From contig JAVCCT010000356.1 of NCBI GenBank assembly GCA_030765325.1, forward strand, positions 1 through 10,226: a stretch of 10,226 nt of DNA. The letters run 5' to 3'. Under the pieces are notes generated by a model. It had not been told where the DNA came from. It ran no database searches and worked only from the letters and a program-made list of their open reading frames with translations. This stretch comes from Candidatus Stygibacter frigidus (GTDB lineage: Bacteria > Cloacimonadota > Cloacimonadia > Cloacimonadales > TCS61). The translations under genes were made by a program, and so were the position numbers. This document shows, in pieces, positions 1-7,818 of this stretch (positions are counted from its first letter, which is position 1; every line of letters starts with the position of its first letter).

Positions 1-1
1 A

Positions 2-40
2 CCCGTCCCAAACACCGGCTCTGCCGGTGTTCGGGACGGG
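2..40. repeat. GC-rich near-perfect palindrome (hairpin)
   Basis: Bases 2-9 pair with 33-40 and bases 11-19 pair with 23-31, giving a 17-bp stem around a 3-base TCT loop. The only flaw is A10 opposite C32. On a minus-strand transcript the same pair becomes G-U, so the stem there is an unbroken 18 bp. The element is about 72% GC in an otherwise AT-rich intergenic stretch. No T-tract follows it on the + strand, and the minus-strand trailer lies outside the window. It could be the stem of a minus-strand terminator for a gene beyond the left edge, or one copy of a dispersed palindromic repeat; the sequence alone does not decide. Confidence 0.75.
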
Positions 41-62
41 AGGGTGAATATAAATTATAAAA

Positions 63-119
63 CTCCAGGTAGTCGCTCCGCTCCAACCTGGGGCTACAAA
101 TAAATATCACCTACGGTGA
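63..119. repeat. Pair of small inverted repeats (filler-type palindromic block)
   Basis: Two hairpins follow the first palindrome. Bases 63-70 pair with 86-93 (8 bp including one T-G wobble) around a 15-base loop that contains the GCTCCGCT core. Bases 107-111 pair with 115-119 (TCACC / GGTGA) around TAC. An AT-rich linker of about 13 bases joins them. From memory, blocks of this style, with a strong inverted repeat, the words GGAGCGGAGCGAC and GGCTACAAATA, and a small CTACGG-centred palindrome, are scattered between genes in Bacteroidota-like and Cloacimonadota-like genomes. I see no open frame with a ribosome binding site here. Assignment to a repeat family is inference from that resemblance. 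Confidence 0.5.
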
Positions 120-249
120 AAATCTTCAAAATATATTGAACAGTCTCCTTAGACAAGTTGGAAATATCAGATATTAATTCATTGACTATTTTTAACAAAA
201 TACTCTTTTGTCCAAAAGGAAATATGGAGAATAAAATAAAAGAGAAGAT
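120..249 (+). promoter_or_regulatory. AT-rich leader of the kinase gene
   Basis: This non-coding stretch must hold whatever promotes the kinase gene unless transcription enters from outside. Possible -35-like words are TAGACA at 150-155 and TTGACT at 182-187, but neither has a good -10 at normal spacing; the best is ATTAAT at 173-178, 17 bases after the first. There is no strong Shine-Dalgarno sequence. AGAGAAG at 241-247 is very close to the ATG at 250, and GGAG at 226-229 is too far. Translation initiation may therefore be weak or depend on an A-rich leader. No conserved riboswitch or operator is recognisable. Confidence 0.3.
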
Positions 250-3200
250 ATGAAAAAATTGATAAAAGTATTGATGCTTGAAGACAATCCCTCAGATGCA
301 GCCCTTATCCTTAGAGAATTACGGAAAGCATGGCAGGATGTATTATATCAGCGAGTGTTTTCTCGAAACGACATGAAAAAGCTTCTCTTTGCTGAAGATT
401 GGGATCTAATAATCTCAGACTATTCCATGCCTCAATTTACAGGGATAGACGGGTTGGAGATATTAAAAGAAAGTGGTCTTGATCTGCCTTTTATAATGGT
501 ATCAGGCACAATGGGTGAAGATGTTGCAGTATCCGTGATGAAATCTGGAGCACAGGATTACATTTTAAAAGATAAACTGCATCGATTAGTTCCCGCAATT
601 GATAGAGAGCTTTTTGAAAAGAATCTCAGGTCTGAACATAAAATCATCAGCAAAGCCCTTGATGAAAGTGAAGCTATCAGCCAGGCAGTGATTGAAGGTT
701 CTCCGATCGGGGTATCAGTACGAGATAGAAATGGAACTTTGAAACTTCATAATAAATCCTGGAAAAATATCTGGGGAATGAGTGAAGAGCGGATTGAGGA
801 ATATAAAAGCAAAAAAACGAAATTAAACTTTGATAAAAAAGATTCCTACCTCGGATTATATCAGCAGCAGGTAAAGAAAGTATATGAAGAAGGTGAAGAT
901 CTTTACATTCCTGAGCTGAAATTAAAAGGGAGAAAAAATAAAGGGGCTGAATGGATATCTCAACATTTTTATGCCTTAAAGGGTGACGATTCTGAAGTTA
1001 AAAGAGTCGTAGTTCTCACAGAAGATATTTCAGAACGTAAAAATAGTGAACAGAAACAGAATCTTACCAGGAGAATACTGCAATTATTAAATGCTCATGT
1101 GGAGTGGGAACTCCTGCAAAAACAGATATTGCAGGAAATACAGCAAGTGATGGATGTAGAATGTCTGGCAATAAGATTTAATCGGAATGATGATTTTCCT
1201 TATCTTGAAACTCTTGGTTTTAGTGAAGAATTTGTAAAAAGTGAATCTTCTCTGACCAACCATAACTTAATAAAAAAGAATAAGAACAACCTGAAATGCC
1301 TTTGTGGAAAAATTATCCGGCAGGAATTAAATTACAATCTTCCATATTTAACAGAAAATGGTAGTTTCTGGACAAATGATCTTGGCGAATTAGTAAAGAC
1401 TCCTGAATTCCAAAATGATCAGATAATCACCCGGCATTGTTGTGATAAGGAAGGCTTTAAATCAATGGCATTGATACCATTAAAATCTGATGATGTTACA
1501 ATTGGTTTGATCCAGTTAAATGATAAGCGCAAAAATGTCTTTTCAACGGAAATGATAAAACACCTGGAAGAAATTGGAGTTACAATCGCAATTGCATTCC
1601 AAAGAAAACAATCTGAACAAAGAGTAATAGATAGTGAGAAGCATTTTAGGAGCCTTTTTGAGAACTCTGTAATGGGCATCTTTAGAATTTCTAATCAAGG
1701 CAAAATATTAATGATGAATCCCTGTCTTCTAAATTTCCTGGGTTATAGCTCTTTTGAGGAATTCTCTACAAGCACTATTCCTCCCGCAGATGATTTTTTA
1801 AGGATTATCAGAAAATTATTTAATAATATCAGATTGAATCCTGAACATACAAATCAGTTTGAAGCCAGCTGGACAAGAACTGATGGCAAGAGCATCTATG
1901 TGCGCACAACAGCAAAAACGATTTTAAATGACAAAAATGAATTAATGTATATTGATGGTACTATAGAAGACCGAACAGACAGAATGAAAACCTCTCGTGA
2001 ATTACTGGAAAGTCGTGAATTATATAGAAGCCTGGTAGAAAAAGCTAACGTTGGAATCGTTACTGACGATATTAATGGTGAAATAACTTACTTTAATAAG
2101 AAGTTTGCTGAACTTTTGGGATATTCTCAGGAAGAGATGTCAGAATTAACCTATAAAGAAATATTCCATCCAACTCAACTGACAATGATGCAGGAACACC
2201 ATAATAAACGAGTAAATGGCAAGGAAGCCCCTACCAATTATGAAATACGAGGAATTAAGAAGGATGGAACTATTATAGATCTGGCAATCGCTGTTGATCA
2301 TATTCTTGATGATGAGTTTAATATTATTGGAACCCGGGCATTTCTTTGGGATATAACAGATAGAAAACAATCAGAGGCAATACAGTCAGCACTTTATAAT
2401 ATCTCCATGGCAATCAGTTCATCAGAAAGCTTGAGTGATCTCTATATCAAGATCAAAGAACATCTGGGAACCATAATTGACACTACTAATATTTTTGTGG
2501 CAATGTATGATAAAGAAAAGGATGAATTAAGTCTCCCCTTTGAAGTTGATGAAAAAGATCATTTTGAAACTTTTCCAGCCGGCAACTCGATCACATCATA
2601 CGTAATAAATCAAGGAGAACCGGTTATGCTGCTTGAGCCAGATATATTTGCTCTGGCTAAAAAAGGTGAAATTGATTTGATTGGTACATCCGCAAAAGTA
2701 TGGTTAGGCGCGCCATTAAAGGTCAAAGATGAGATAATTGGTGTTATTGTGGTTCAGAGTTATGATAACCCTAATTTATATACCAGAAAAGACCTGCAGA
2801 TATTATCTATCATCTCAAACGAGATTGCTATTGCAATTGATAAAAAACGGGCTGAAGATAATCTGCGCAGAACAAATGAGGAATTGATCATCTTACATAA
2901 GAGCCTGGAAGAGAAAGTTATAGAGGCAGTGTCAGAATCAAGAGAAAAGGATCATGTGATTATGCAGCAATCACGTCAGGCAGCAGTTGGAGAGATGATC
3001 TCCAGTATAGCACATCACTGGCGTCAGCCTTTAAATATTATTGGCGTAACATTCCAATCCGTTCGGGAAGCTTTTGAATTTGAAGAACTTTCCAGTGAAT
3101 ACATGGAAGAAAAGACTGAAATAATCATGGAAATTCTACAATCTCTTTCCAAGACTATTGATACTTTCCGCTTTTTCTACAGCAGAGACGATTCAATAAT

Positions 3201-3642
3201 TGATTTTAATCTTAATAAAGCAATATCTAATTCGATTTATACCATACAAAGTAAGTTTGAAGACAGCAAAATTACTCTTAAGACAGAAATTAGTGAAAAT
3301 TGTATTATAACCGGAAATGAAAGTGAATTCTCTCAGGTATTTCTTAACATTATAAATAATGCTTATGATGTACTGCTGGATAGAAAAATAGCCAATCCTT
3401 CCGTAGAAGTTAAACTCATCGAGTTTGATGATCACATCAGATTATCTGTGCGTGATAATGCTGGTGGTGTTAATAATAAGATAAAAGATAAAATATTTGA
3501 ACTATATACATCTACAAAGAAGAATCTTAATAATACCGGGATTGGATTATACATTGCTAAATTGATCATCGAAAAACACATGAACGGAAAATTGTATCTT
3601 ATCAATCATGATGATGGTGCAGAATTTGTTATAGAAATATAA
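250..3642 (+). CDS. Cytoplasmic multi-sensor histidine kinase with N-terminal receiver domain
   Basis: The protein has 1130 residues. Residues 1-125 are a receiver domain with acidic pocket E11/D12, phosphoacceptor D57 (IISDYSMP), S85 and K107. Sensor domains follow: PAS at about 138-263, GAF at 273-455, PAS at 465-578, PAS at 592-705 and GAF at 715-865. A helical, probably coiled-coil linker (about 866-910) leads to a HisKA-type domain with H-box AHHWRQPLN, phosphoacceptor H922. The HATPase_c domain has N-box N1033/N1037, G1 box DNAGG at 1069-1073 and G2 around GIGLYIAK. There is no signal peptide or membrane segment, so it should sense an intracellular cue or be controlled through its own receiver by a partner kinase. 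The first GAF carries C350-x-C352 and C397-C398. An in-frame TAA at 232-234 leaves ATG 250 as the only start. The family is clear; the ligand and the target regulator are unknown, and no separate response regulator is adjacent. Confidence 0.95.
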   Translation: MKKLIKVLMLEDNPSDAALILRELRKAWQDVLYQRVFSRNDMKKLLFAEDWDLIISDYSMPQFTGIDGLEILKESGLDLPFIMVSGTMGEDVAVSVMKSGAQDYILKDKLHRLVPAIDRELFEKNLRSEHKIISKALDESEAISQAVIEGSPIGVSVRDRNGTLKLHNKSWKNIWGMSEERIEEYKSKKTKLNFDKKDSYLGLYQQQVKKVYEEGEDLYIPELKLKGRKNKGAEWISQHFYALKGDDSEVKRVVVLTEDISERKNSEQKQNLTRRILQLLNAHVEWELLQKQILQEIQQVMDVECLAIRFNRNDDFPYLETLGFSEEFVKSESSLTNHNLIKKNKNNLKCLCGKIIRQELNYNLPYLTENGSFWTNDLGELVKTPEFQNDQIITRHCCDKEGFKSMALIPLKSDDVTIGLIQLNDKRKNVFSTEMIKHLEEIGVTIAIAFQRKQSEQRVIDSEKHFRSLFENSVMGIFRISNQGKILMMNPCLLNFLGYSSFEEFSTSTIPPADDFLRIIRKLFNNIRLNPEHTNQFEASWTRTDGKSIYVRTTAKTILNDKNELMYIDGTIEDRTDRMKTSRELLESRELYRSLVEKANVGIVTDDINGEITYFNKKFAELLGYSQEEMSELTYKEIFHPTQLTMMQEHHNKRVNGKEAPTNYEIRGIKKDGTIIDLAIAVDHILDDEFNIIGTRAFLWDITDRKQSEAIQSALYNISMAISSSESLSDLYIKIKEHLGTIIDTTNIFVAMYDKEKDELSLPFEVDEKDHFETFPAGNSITSYVINQGEPVMLLEPDIFALAKKGEIDLIGTSAKVWLGAPLKVKDEIIGVIVVQSYDNPNLYTRKDLQILSIISNEIAIAIDKKRAEDNLRRTNEELIILHKSLEEKVIEAVSESREKDHVIMQQSRQAAVGEMISSIAHHWRQPLNIIGVTFQSVREAFEFEELSSEYMEEKTEIIMEILQSLSKTIDTFRFFYSRDDSIIDFNLNKAISNSIYTIQSKFEDSKITLKTEISENCIITGNESEFSQVFLNIINNAYDVLLDRKIANPSVEVKLIEFDDHIRLSVRDNAGGVNNKIKDKIFELYTSTKKNLNNTGIGLYIAKLIIEKHMNGKLYLINHDDGAEFVIEI

Positions 3643-3661
3643 ATCCTGTTCTTAATAAATG

Positions 3662-3691
3662 AAAACCCGGTAGTTGATGCTCCCGGGTTTT
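3662..3691 (+). terminator. Intrinsic terminator between convergent genes
   Basis: AAAACCCGG at 3662-3670 pairs with CCGGGTTTT at 3683-3691, with a core of five G-C pairs around a 12-base loop. On the + strand the stem runs into eight T residues (3688-3695), a good intrinsic terminator for the kinase gene, 20 bases after its stop. Read on the minus strand the trailing tract is only four T, so it would be a weaker terminator for the convergent gene that ends at 3710. No better terminator is visible for that gene, so the hairpin is probably shared. Confidence 0.85.
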
Positions 3692-3709
3692 TTTTATGTC
3701 AATTTTCTG

Positions 3710-6700
3710 CTATTTTAAAAGCAGAGCTTTGTTTATATCATTTCCTGAATCTGAGATCATGCGGAAGTAGTAAATTCCACTTGGTTGTAAGCGACTTCTA
3801 TCATCCTTTCCATCCCAGTTTACTTTGTAGATTCCAGTTTGATATACCTTCTTCACAAGGGTTTTCACATGCTGTCCTCGAGAATTATATACATCAATAC
3901 TGATATGCTGATCTGAGCTGACAGTGAATTCTATAGTTGTTTCAGGATTAAATGGATTTGGATAATTTCCTGTTATCGCTGTAACTGAAGGTATTATTTC
4001 CTCTCCATTATTATCAGTTTCTTCCACATGCACTATCCAGGTGACATTATATGAGTAATTGCCATCAGTAATTATGCAGCGAACCACAAAAGTGCCATCC
4101 TCATCAAATAGATATGAGAAATCAGGAAGATCACCCACAACTGGCTGATTATTTACTCTCCAGCTATATACTGGTTCACTGTCAATATCAGTAACTTCTA
4201 CATGGAAATCTACTGTAGAATGCTGTAAGGTGTCAATTTCTGTTTCAACTGGTGTAAATGATATTATTACTGGAGGATCATTCACTGGATTTACAGTTAC
4301 TGTCATTTCTTCCCGGAAAATCTCCCGTGCCTGTAGATCATTAACCATAATTGAGACTATTTCACTACCATTCCAGTTTGGAGTTGCAGTAAATATAATC
4401 GTCATGCCAAAAATATTGGCTATGATATTTGTATTTCCACTTATTGTACAGATAAGCTCATCCCCTTCCACATCATAAGCATATTCACTTATATCAAAGG
4501 CAAGAGAGCCATCTTCATTAAAACTTACTTCATCAGGTAAATCTAATGTAGGTGTGTCATTTACAGAATTTACTATTAGCAGGAAGCTGTCTTCAATCTG
4601 AGCTCTACCTTGATCGTCACTGATAGTGAGAGATATTGTAGTTTCTCCAAACCAGTTAGCAATCGGTGAAATTGTGACAATTGAGCCAGTCAAATCAATT
4701 TGGATATTAGTTTCATCAAAATCAACTTCATAACTCAAATCATCACCATCAACATCAGCATAGTAATTATCAAGGTCTAAAGTAATACTTTCAAAATCTT
4801 CATCAACTATATATGGATCAGGAATTTGTACATTGATATAGGGTGGATCATTTACGCCAATCACAGTTAACGTAAAGGTATCAGATATATTCATTACAGC
4901 ATCATTAGCTGTCACAGTTATCTGAGTAACTCCGTTCCAGTCAGGTATAGGTGCCAGAGTCATAATGCCATTCTGGATGCTAAGCTCAACCTGAGTGTTT
5001 GCGTAAGAAGCAGTATAACTGAGAGAATCTGCATCAATATCATAAAAATGCAGAGACAGGTCAGTTACTATCGGATCTGCATCTTCCAGCAATTCCAGGT
5101 CAGCCAAAGGCATGATCAATAATGGATTATCATTTACTGGAATTACATTGATCGGAATTATCTCACTATCAATTCCATCAAAACCGTCATTGACAATAAA
5201 TTCCACGTTTTCGATTCCATTCCAATTTGAAGCCGCAGAAAGTGTTACTAAAAGCCCGTTTGTTACCTGTACTATCACATTCTGATTCCCAGAATATGTA
5301 ATATATAAAGAATCCAGATCTGGATCAGATACATACTGAATAAAATCAATTGTTAATTGAGTATCTTCATTAAATACAAATCCACCATCCGGCAAATCTA
5401 TTTCTGGATACTGATTTGCCACAAAATGAATAGGTAATGGTTCTTCTGGTGAGCCAATATCTCCACCGGGGTTTGACAATACGCTATATACATCATCAAA
5501 TATCCAGTTATCGCTGGCATCCCAGATACGGAATTCCACTTCCTCAATAATCTCACCCTGAATATTCATTGATACATAAGCTATATCCTGGAGAATAAAG
5601 ATATTTCCAACTCCTCTGCACTGATCATCTACAAAGGCACCTACGATATCTTCTACCCCTGCCTGCTGATTATTAATCATTACAGAACCATAGGCAATGG
5701 TACTGTTTGTATATACTACAGGCATCCAGTTTTCATTTAAATAAACTTCTACGCTCCAGTTCTGCGTTAAGGAAAATTCCTCGTCTGATACTGTCACATA
5801 AATTTCAGTAGCACTTACATCATCAAATGTATAGCTAAGATTGCTACTATTCTCTACTAAAAGCACTTCGTTACTATACCATTGGTATGTCAGATCAGAA
5901 TCAGGATCATAAGCTTCTATACTGAAATCTACCATTTCTTCCCGGAATACTGTGAAACTGGCACTCACTGGTGAATAATCATTGATAACAGGACCATCAT
6001 TAACCGGTGTAACGGTATAGACAAAACTGTCAGATATTTCATATTCACCGTCATTGGCAGTTACCATGATTGTTCCATAACCAGACCAGTTTTCAGAAGA
6101 AGATATCGTCATGATCCCGTTTGCCAGTATAACTGTAAGTTCCGGCTGACTATTTGTATAACTGAATTCCAGTGTATCTGTATCAATATCCACAAAATAG
6201 GCTCCCAGATTGATCATATATGGAATATAGTCTTCCACTACTTCTATGTCTTCAAGTGGGCTGATCAAAGCTGGTGCATCATTCACACTTACTACTACGA
6301 TATCTGTCTGTTCACTAACTGTTGCTCTGGATTGATTATCGCTCACGGAGAATGTTATTGTTTCGGTTCCATACCAGTTAGCTATTGCTGAAATTGTTAC
6401 AATATTTCCGGCTATCGTAGCAGTGATGTATTCATTTTCCTCTAATTCCAGTGTTAGCGAATCTCCATCAATATCAGAAATGTAAGGTGCAAAATTATCA
6501 GTTATACTGCTGTCTTCTTCAAAACTAAAGGTTTCCGGCAGATTGATTACAGGCAAATCATTAACAGGCATTACCTGTATCAAGAAATATGTGCTGGTAA
6601 CAGCTCTATTTACATTATCACTTACATTTATTGTGATAGTAGTTGTTCCATACCAATTTGGTAGAGAAGAGATTGAGACAATCCCTTCCGCCAGGCTAAT

Positions 6701-7543
6701 CTGGATTTCATTATCATCATAATCAATTGCATAAGTGAGTGAATCATTTTCCACATCTTCAAAATGTTCGCATAAGTCTATCTCAAACTGAGCAAAATCC
6801 TCATCCAAAATAAACGTCTCAAATGGAACTGTTAATATGGGAGCATCATTCACTGGTAAGATCACTATTTCCACATTATCTACTGCTTCACCACTCATTT
6901 GATCATCCACCGTAAAGGTTAATGTTTCAGTTCCATTCCAGTTTGCATCTGGTGATATACTCACCAGCATCTCGGTGATTTCCACTGTTAGGTGTTCACT
7001 GCCCTCACATGATAAAACCAATTCATCTTCTTCATCACAGTCAATTACATAATCACTGAAGTCTTCTAATATCTCCATATCTTCATTACCAGAAAACTCT
7101 TCCGGTAAATCGATTATCGGTAGATGATTGATATTAAAGGTTCCTGTCAAAAGGTAAGGATATTCAAGACTACCCACAGTCGTATCAACTGCAAACATGA
7201 TGCTCTCTTCACAATCAAACACCATATCAGATAATACTGAATATATTTTGAAGGTTATCTCCTCTAAGCCTGTCGTATCAGAGACGATGGTCATATTCCA
7301 GACATCCGGTCCTGTAAAAAAATCAGCTACAGCCCGGCAGTCTTCTTCCCCCCCTGGCCCAAAAGCTGCCAGCATATTTCCATTTTCATCCACATTTGTG
7401 AAATTCTCTCCGTCAACCGTTACAGTATTAAATAATACCATATTATATTGAGCACCAGTGATTGGCTCCCACATTGGTGATTCACCCCATAGCAAACCAT
7501 AGAAAATAAACAACATAACTAATATTGCCAGGATTTGTTTCAT
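3710..7543 (-). CDS. Exported tandem cadherin-like repeat protein with C-terminal sorting domain
   Basis: The protein has 1277 residues. It begins with a Sec signal peptide: K2, then a hydrophobic core at 4-19 and likely cleavage near residue 20. The mature part is two similar halves. Half one has a Cys-containing beta domain (about 25-135), four cadherin-like repeats of about 95 residues (138-233, 234-329, 330-424, 425-517) and a PKD/Ig-like domain (518-603). Half two repeats this: beta domain 606-708, repeats 712-805, 806-899, 900-996 and 997-1090, PKD/Ig-like 1091-1175. Each cadherin-like repeat ends in NW(N/Y/F/S)G-type and VND(A/P)P-type motifs, and most have a DxDxDxL-like stretch suited to calcium binding. 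Residues 1186-1277 form the sorting domain, starting YPNPFNPETTI and ending in KALLLK. Such proteins usually act in adhesion or as surface-layer scaffolds; no enzymatic domain is seen. An in-frame TAA at 7559-7561 fixes the start at 7543. Role and partner are not shown by the sequence. Confidence 0.93.
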   Translation of the reverse strand: MKQILAILVMLFIFYGLLWGESPMWEPITGAQYNMVLFNTVTVDGENFTNVDENGNMLAAFGPGGEEDCRAVADFFTGPDVWNMTIVSDTTGLEEITFKIYSVLSDMVFDCEESIMFAVDTTVGSLEYPYLLTGTFNINHLPIIDLPEEFSGNEDMEILEDFSDYVIDCDEEDELVLSCEGSEHLTVEITEMLVSISPDANWNGTETLTFTVDDQMSGEAVDNVEIVILPVNDAPILTVPFETFILDEDFAQFEIDLCEHFEDVENDSLTYAIDYDDNEIQISLAEGIVSISSLPNWYGTTTITINVSDNVNRAVTSTYFLIQVMPVNDLPVINLPETFSFEEDSSITDNFAPYISDIDGDSLTLELEENEYITATIAGNIVTISAIANWYGTETITFSVSDNQSRATVSEQTDIVVVSVNDAPALISPLEDIEVVEDYIPYMINLGAYFVDIDTDTLEFSYTNSQPELTVILANGIMTISSSENWSGYGTIMVTANDGEYEISDSFVYTVTPVNDGPVINDYSPVSASFTVFREEMVDFSIEAYDPDSDLTYQWYSNEVLLVENSSNLSYTFDDVSATEIYVTVSDEEFSLTQNWSVEVYLNENWMPVVYTNSTIAYGSVMINNQQAGVEDIVGAFVDDQCRGVGNIFILQDIAYVSMNIQGEIIEEVEFRIWDASDNWIFDDVYSVLSNPGGDIGSPEEPLPIHFVANQYPEIDLPDGGFVFNEDTQLTIDFIQYVSDPDLDSLYITYSGNQNVIVQVTNGLLVTLSAASNWNGIENVEFIVNDGFDGIDSEIIPINVIPVNDNPLLIMPLADLELLEDADPIVTDLSLHFYDIDADSLSYTASYANTQVELSIQNGIMTLAPIPDWNGVTQITVTANDAVMNISDTFTLTVIGVNDPPYINVQIPDPYIVDEDFESITLDLDNYYADVDGDDLSYEVDFDETNIQIDLTGSIVTISPIANWFGETTISLTISDDQGRAQIEDSFLLIVNSVNDTPTLDLPDEVSFNEDGSLAFDISEYAYDVEGDELICTISGNTNIIANIFGMTIIFTATPNWNGSEIVSIMVNDLQAREIFREEMTVTVNPVNDPPVIISFTPVETEIDTLQHSTVDFHVEVTDIDSEPVYSWRVNNQPVVGDLPDFSYLFDEDGTFVVRCIITDGNYSYNVTWIVHVEETDNNGEEIIPSVTAITGNYPNPFNPETTIEFTVSSDQHISIDVYNSRGQHVKTLVKKVYQTGIYKVNWDGKDDRSRLQPSGIYYFRMISDSGNDINKALLLK
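3713..3988 (-). other. C-terminal sorting domain of the cadherin-repeat protein
   Basis: Residues 1186-1277 share YPNPFNPETTI, the IDVYN and GQHVKTL strands, SGIYYFRM and a basic KALLLK end with the other exported protein, and the two align with only small gaps. The shared ending indicates a common export or anchoring route. Confidence 0.88.
4016..7456 (-). repeat. Two-fold internal duplication of a ~573-residue module
   Basis: Block one spans residues 30-605 (5729-7456) and block two residues 606-1176 (4016-5728). Landmarks recur at an almost constant offset: Cys of the CR motif 69 to 642 (573), Trp of the four NWxG motifs 202 to 774, 297 to 869, 390 to 964 and 486 to 1057 (571-574), the PKD/Ig-like Trp 555 to 1128 (573), and VND(G/P)PVI 514 to 1087 (573). 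The copies are clearly diverged at protein level and I see no long identical DNA stretch, so the duplication is old. Confidence 0.8.
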
Positions 7544-7549
7544 ATTAAG

Positions 7550-7555
7550 TTCCTC
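7550..7555 (-). promoter_or_regulatory. Ribosome binding site of the cadherin-repeat gene
   Basis: On the minus strand GAGGAA lies 6 bases before the ATG at 7543. This is a standard Shine-Dalgarno site, much stronger than the one before the kinase gene, and it supports the chosen start together with the in-frame stop at 7559-7561. Confidence 0.8.
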
Positions 7556-7600
7556 GCTTTATTTTCGATATTTCTCCCAAAAACATTTCTCTATGCGAAA

Positions 7601-7627
7601 TTCATATAATTTTAGCACATCTGTCAA
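7601..7627 (-). promoter_or_regulatory. Weak promoter candidate for the cadherin-repeat gene
   Basis: The minus strand carries a perfect TTGACA (7627 to 7622) followed after 15 bases by TATGAA (7606 to 7601), about 57 bases before the start codon. The -35 matches the sigma-70 consensus, but the spacing is short and the -10 is only 4 of 6. In FCB-group bacteria the primary sigma factor often uses other boxes, so this call is tentative. The rest of 7628-7750 is AT-rich with no other recognisable signal. Confidence 0.25.
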
Positions 7628-7759
7628 TATATTTCCCTGCTTCTCTATATTATTTCTTTTATGGAAGTTTCAGTACTTTTATATAACTATTTTTTACTGC
7701 TTTTTTCTTCTAAATTTTCACCTTGCAATTGTTCATCTATTACGGACTCATATAATAAA

Positions 7760-7790
7760 GAACCGGGCAGTAAGAATACCTGCCCGGTTC
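7760..7790 (-). terminator. Intrinsic terminator of the dockerin-containing gene
   Basis: GAACCGGGCAG at 7760-7770 pairs perfectly with CTGCCCGGTTC at 7780-7790, an 11-bp stem around a 9-base loop. On the minus strand it is followed by TTTATTATA. It lies 29 bases beyond the stop of the gene ending at 7819, so it should end that transcript before the cadherin-repeat gene and makes a simple operon of the two unlikely. On the + strand the trailer is less T-rich. Confidence 0.85.
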
Positions 7791-7818
7791 AATAGTACTT
7801 ATTTTACTTTATTTTTCG

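Noticed and set aside
1..119. CRISPR array or attachment site suggested by the successive hairpins
   Set aside because: The three stems differ in sequence and spacing, there is no repeated unit with spacers, and no integrase, transposase or Cas gene is in the window.
1419..1679. Minus-strand open frames inside the kinase gene (also 2146-2370 and 3193-3435)
   Set aside because: Antisense shadows of conserved GAF, PAS and kinase core sequence, without ribosome binding sites or recognisable domains.
4230..4478. + strand open frames inside the cadherin-repeat gene (also 7197-7451)
   Set aside because: Antisense to well-defined repeats and the N-terminal domain; Ser/Thr/Ile-rich composition mirrors the acidic coding strand.
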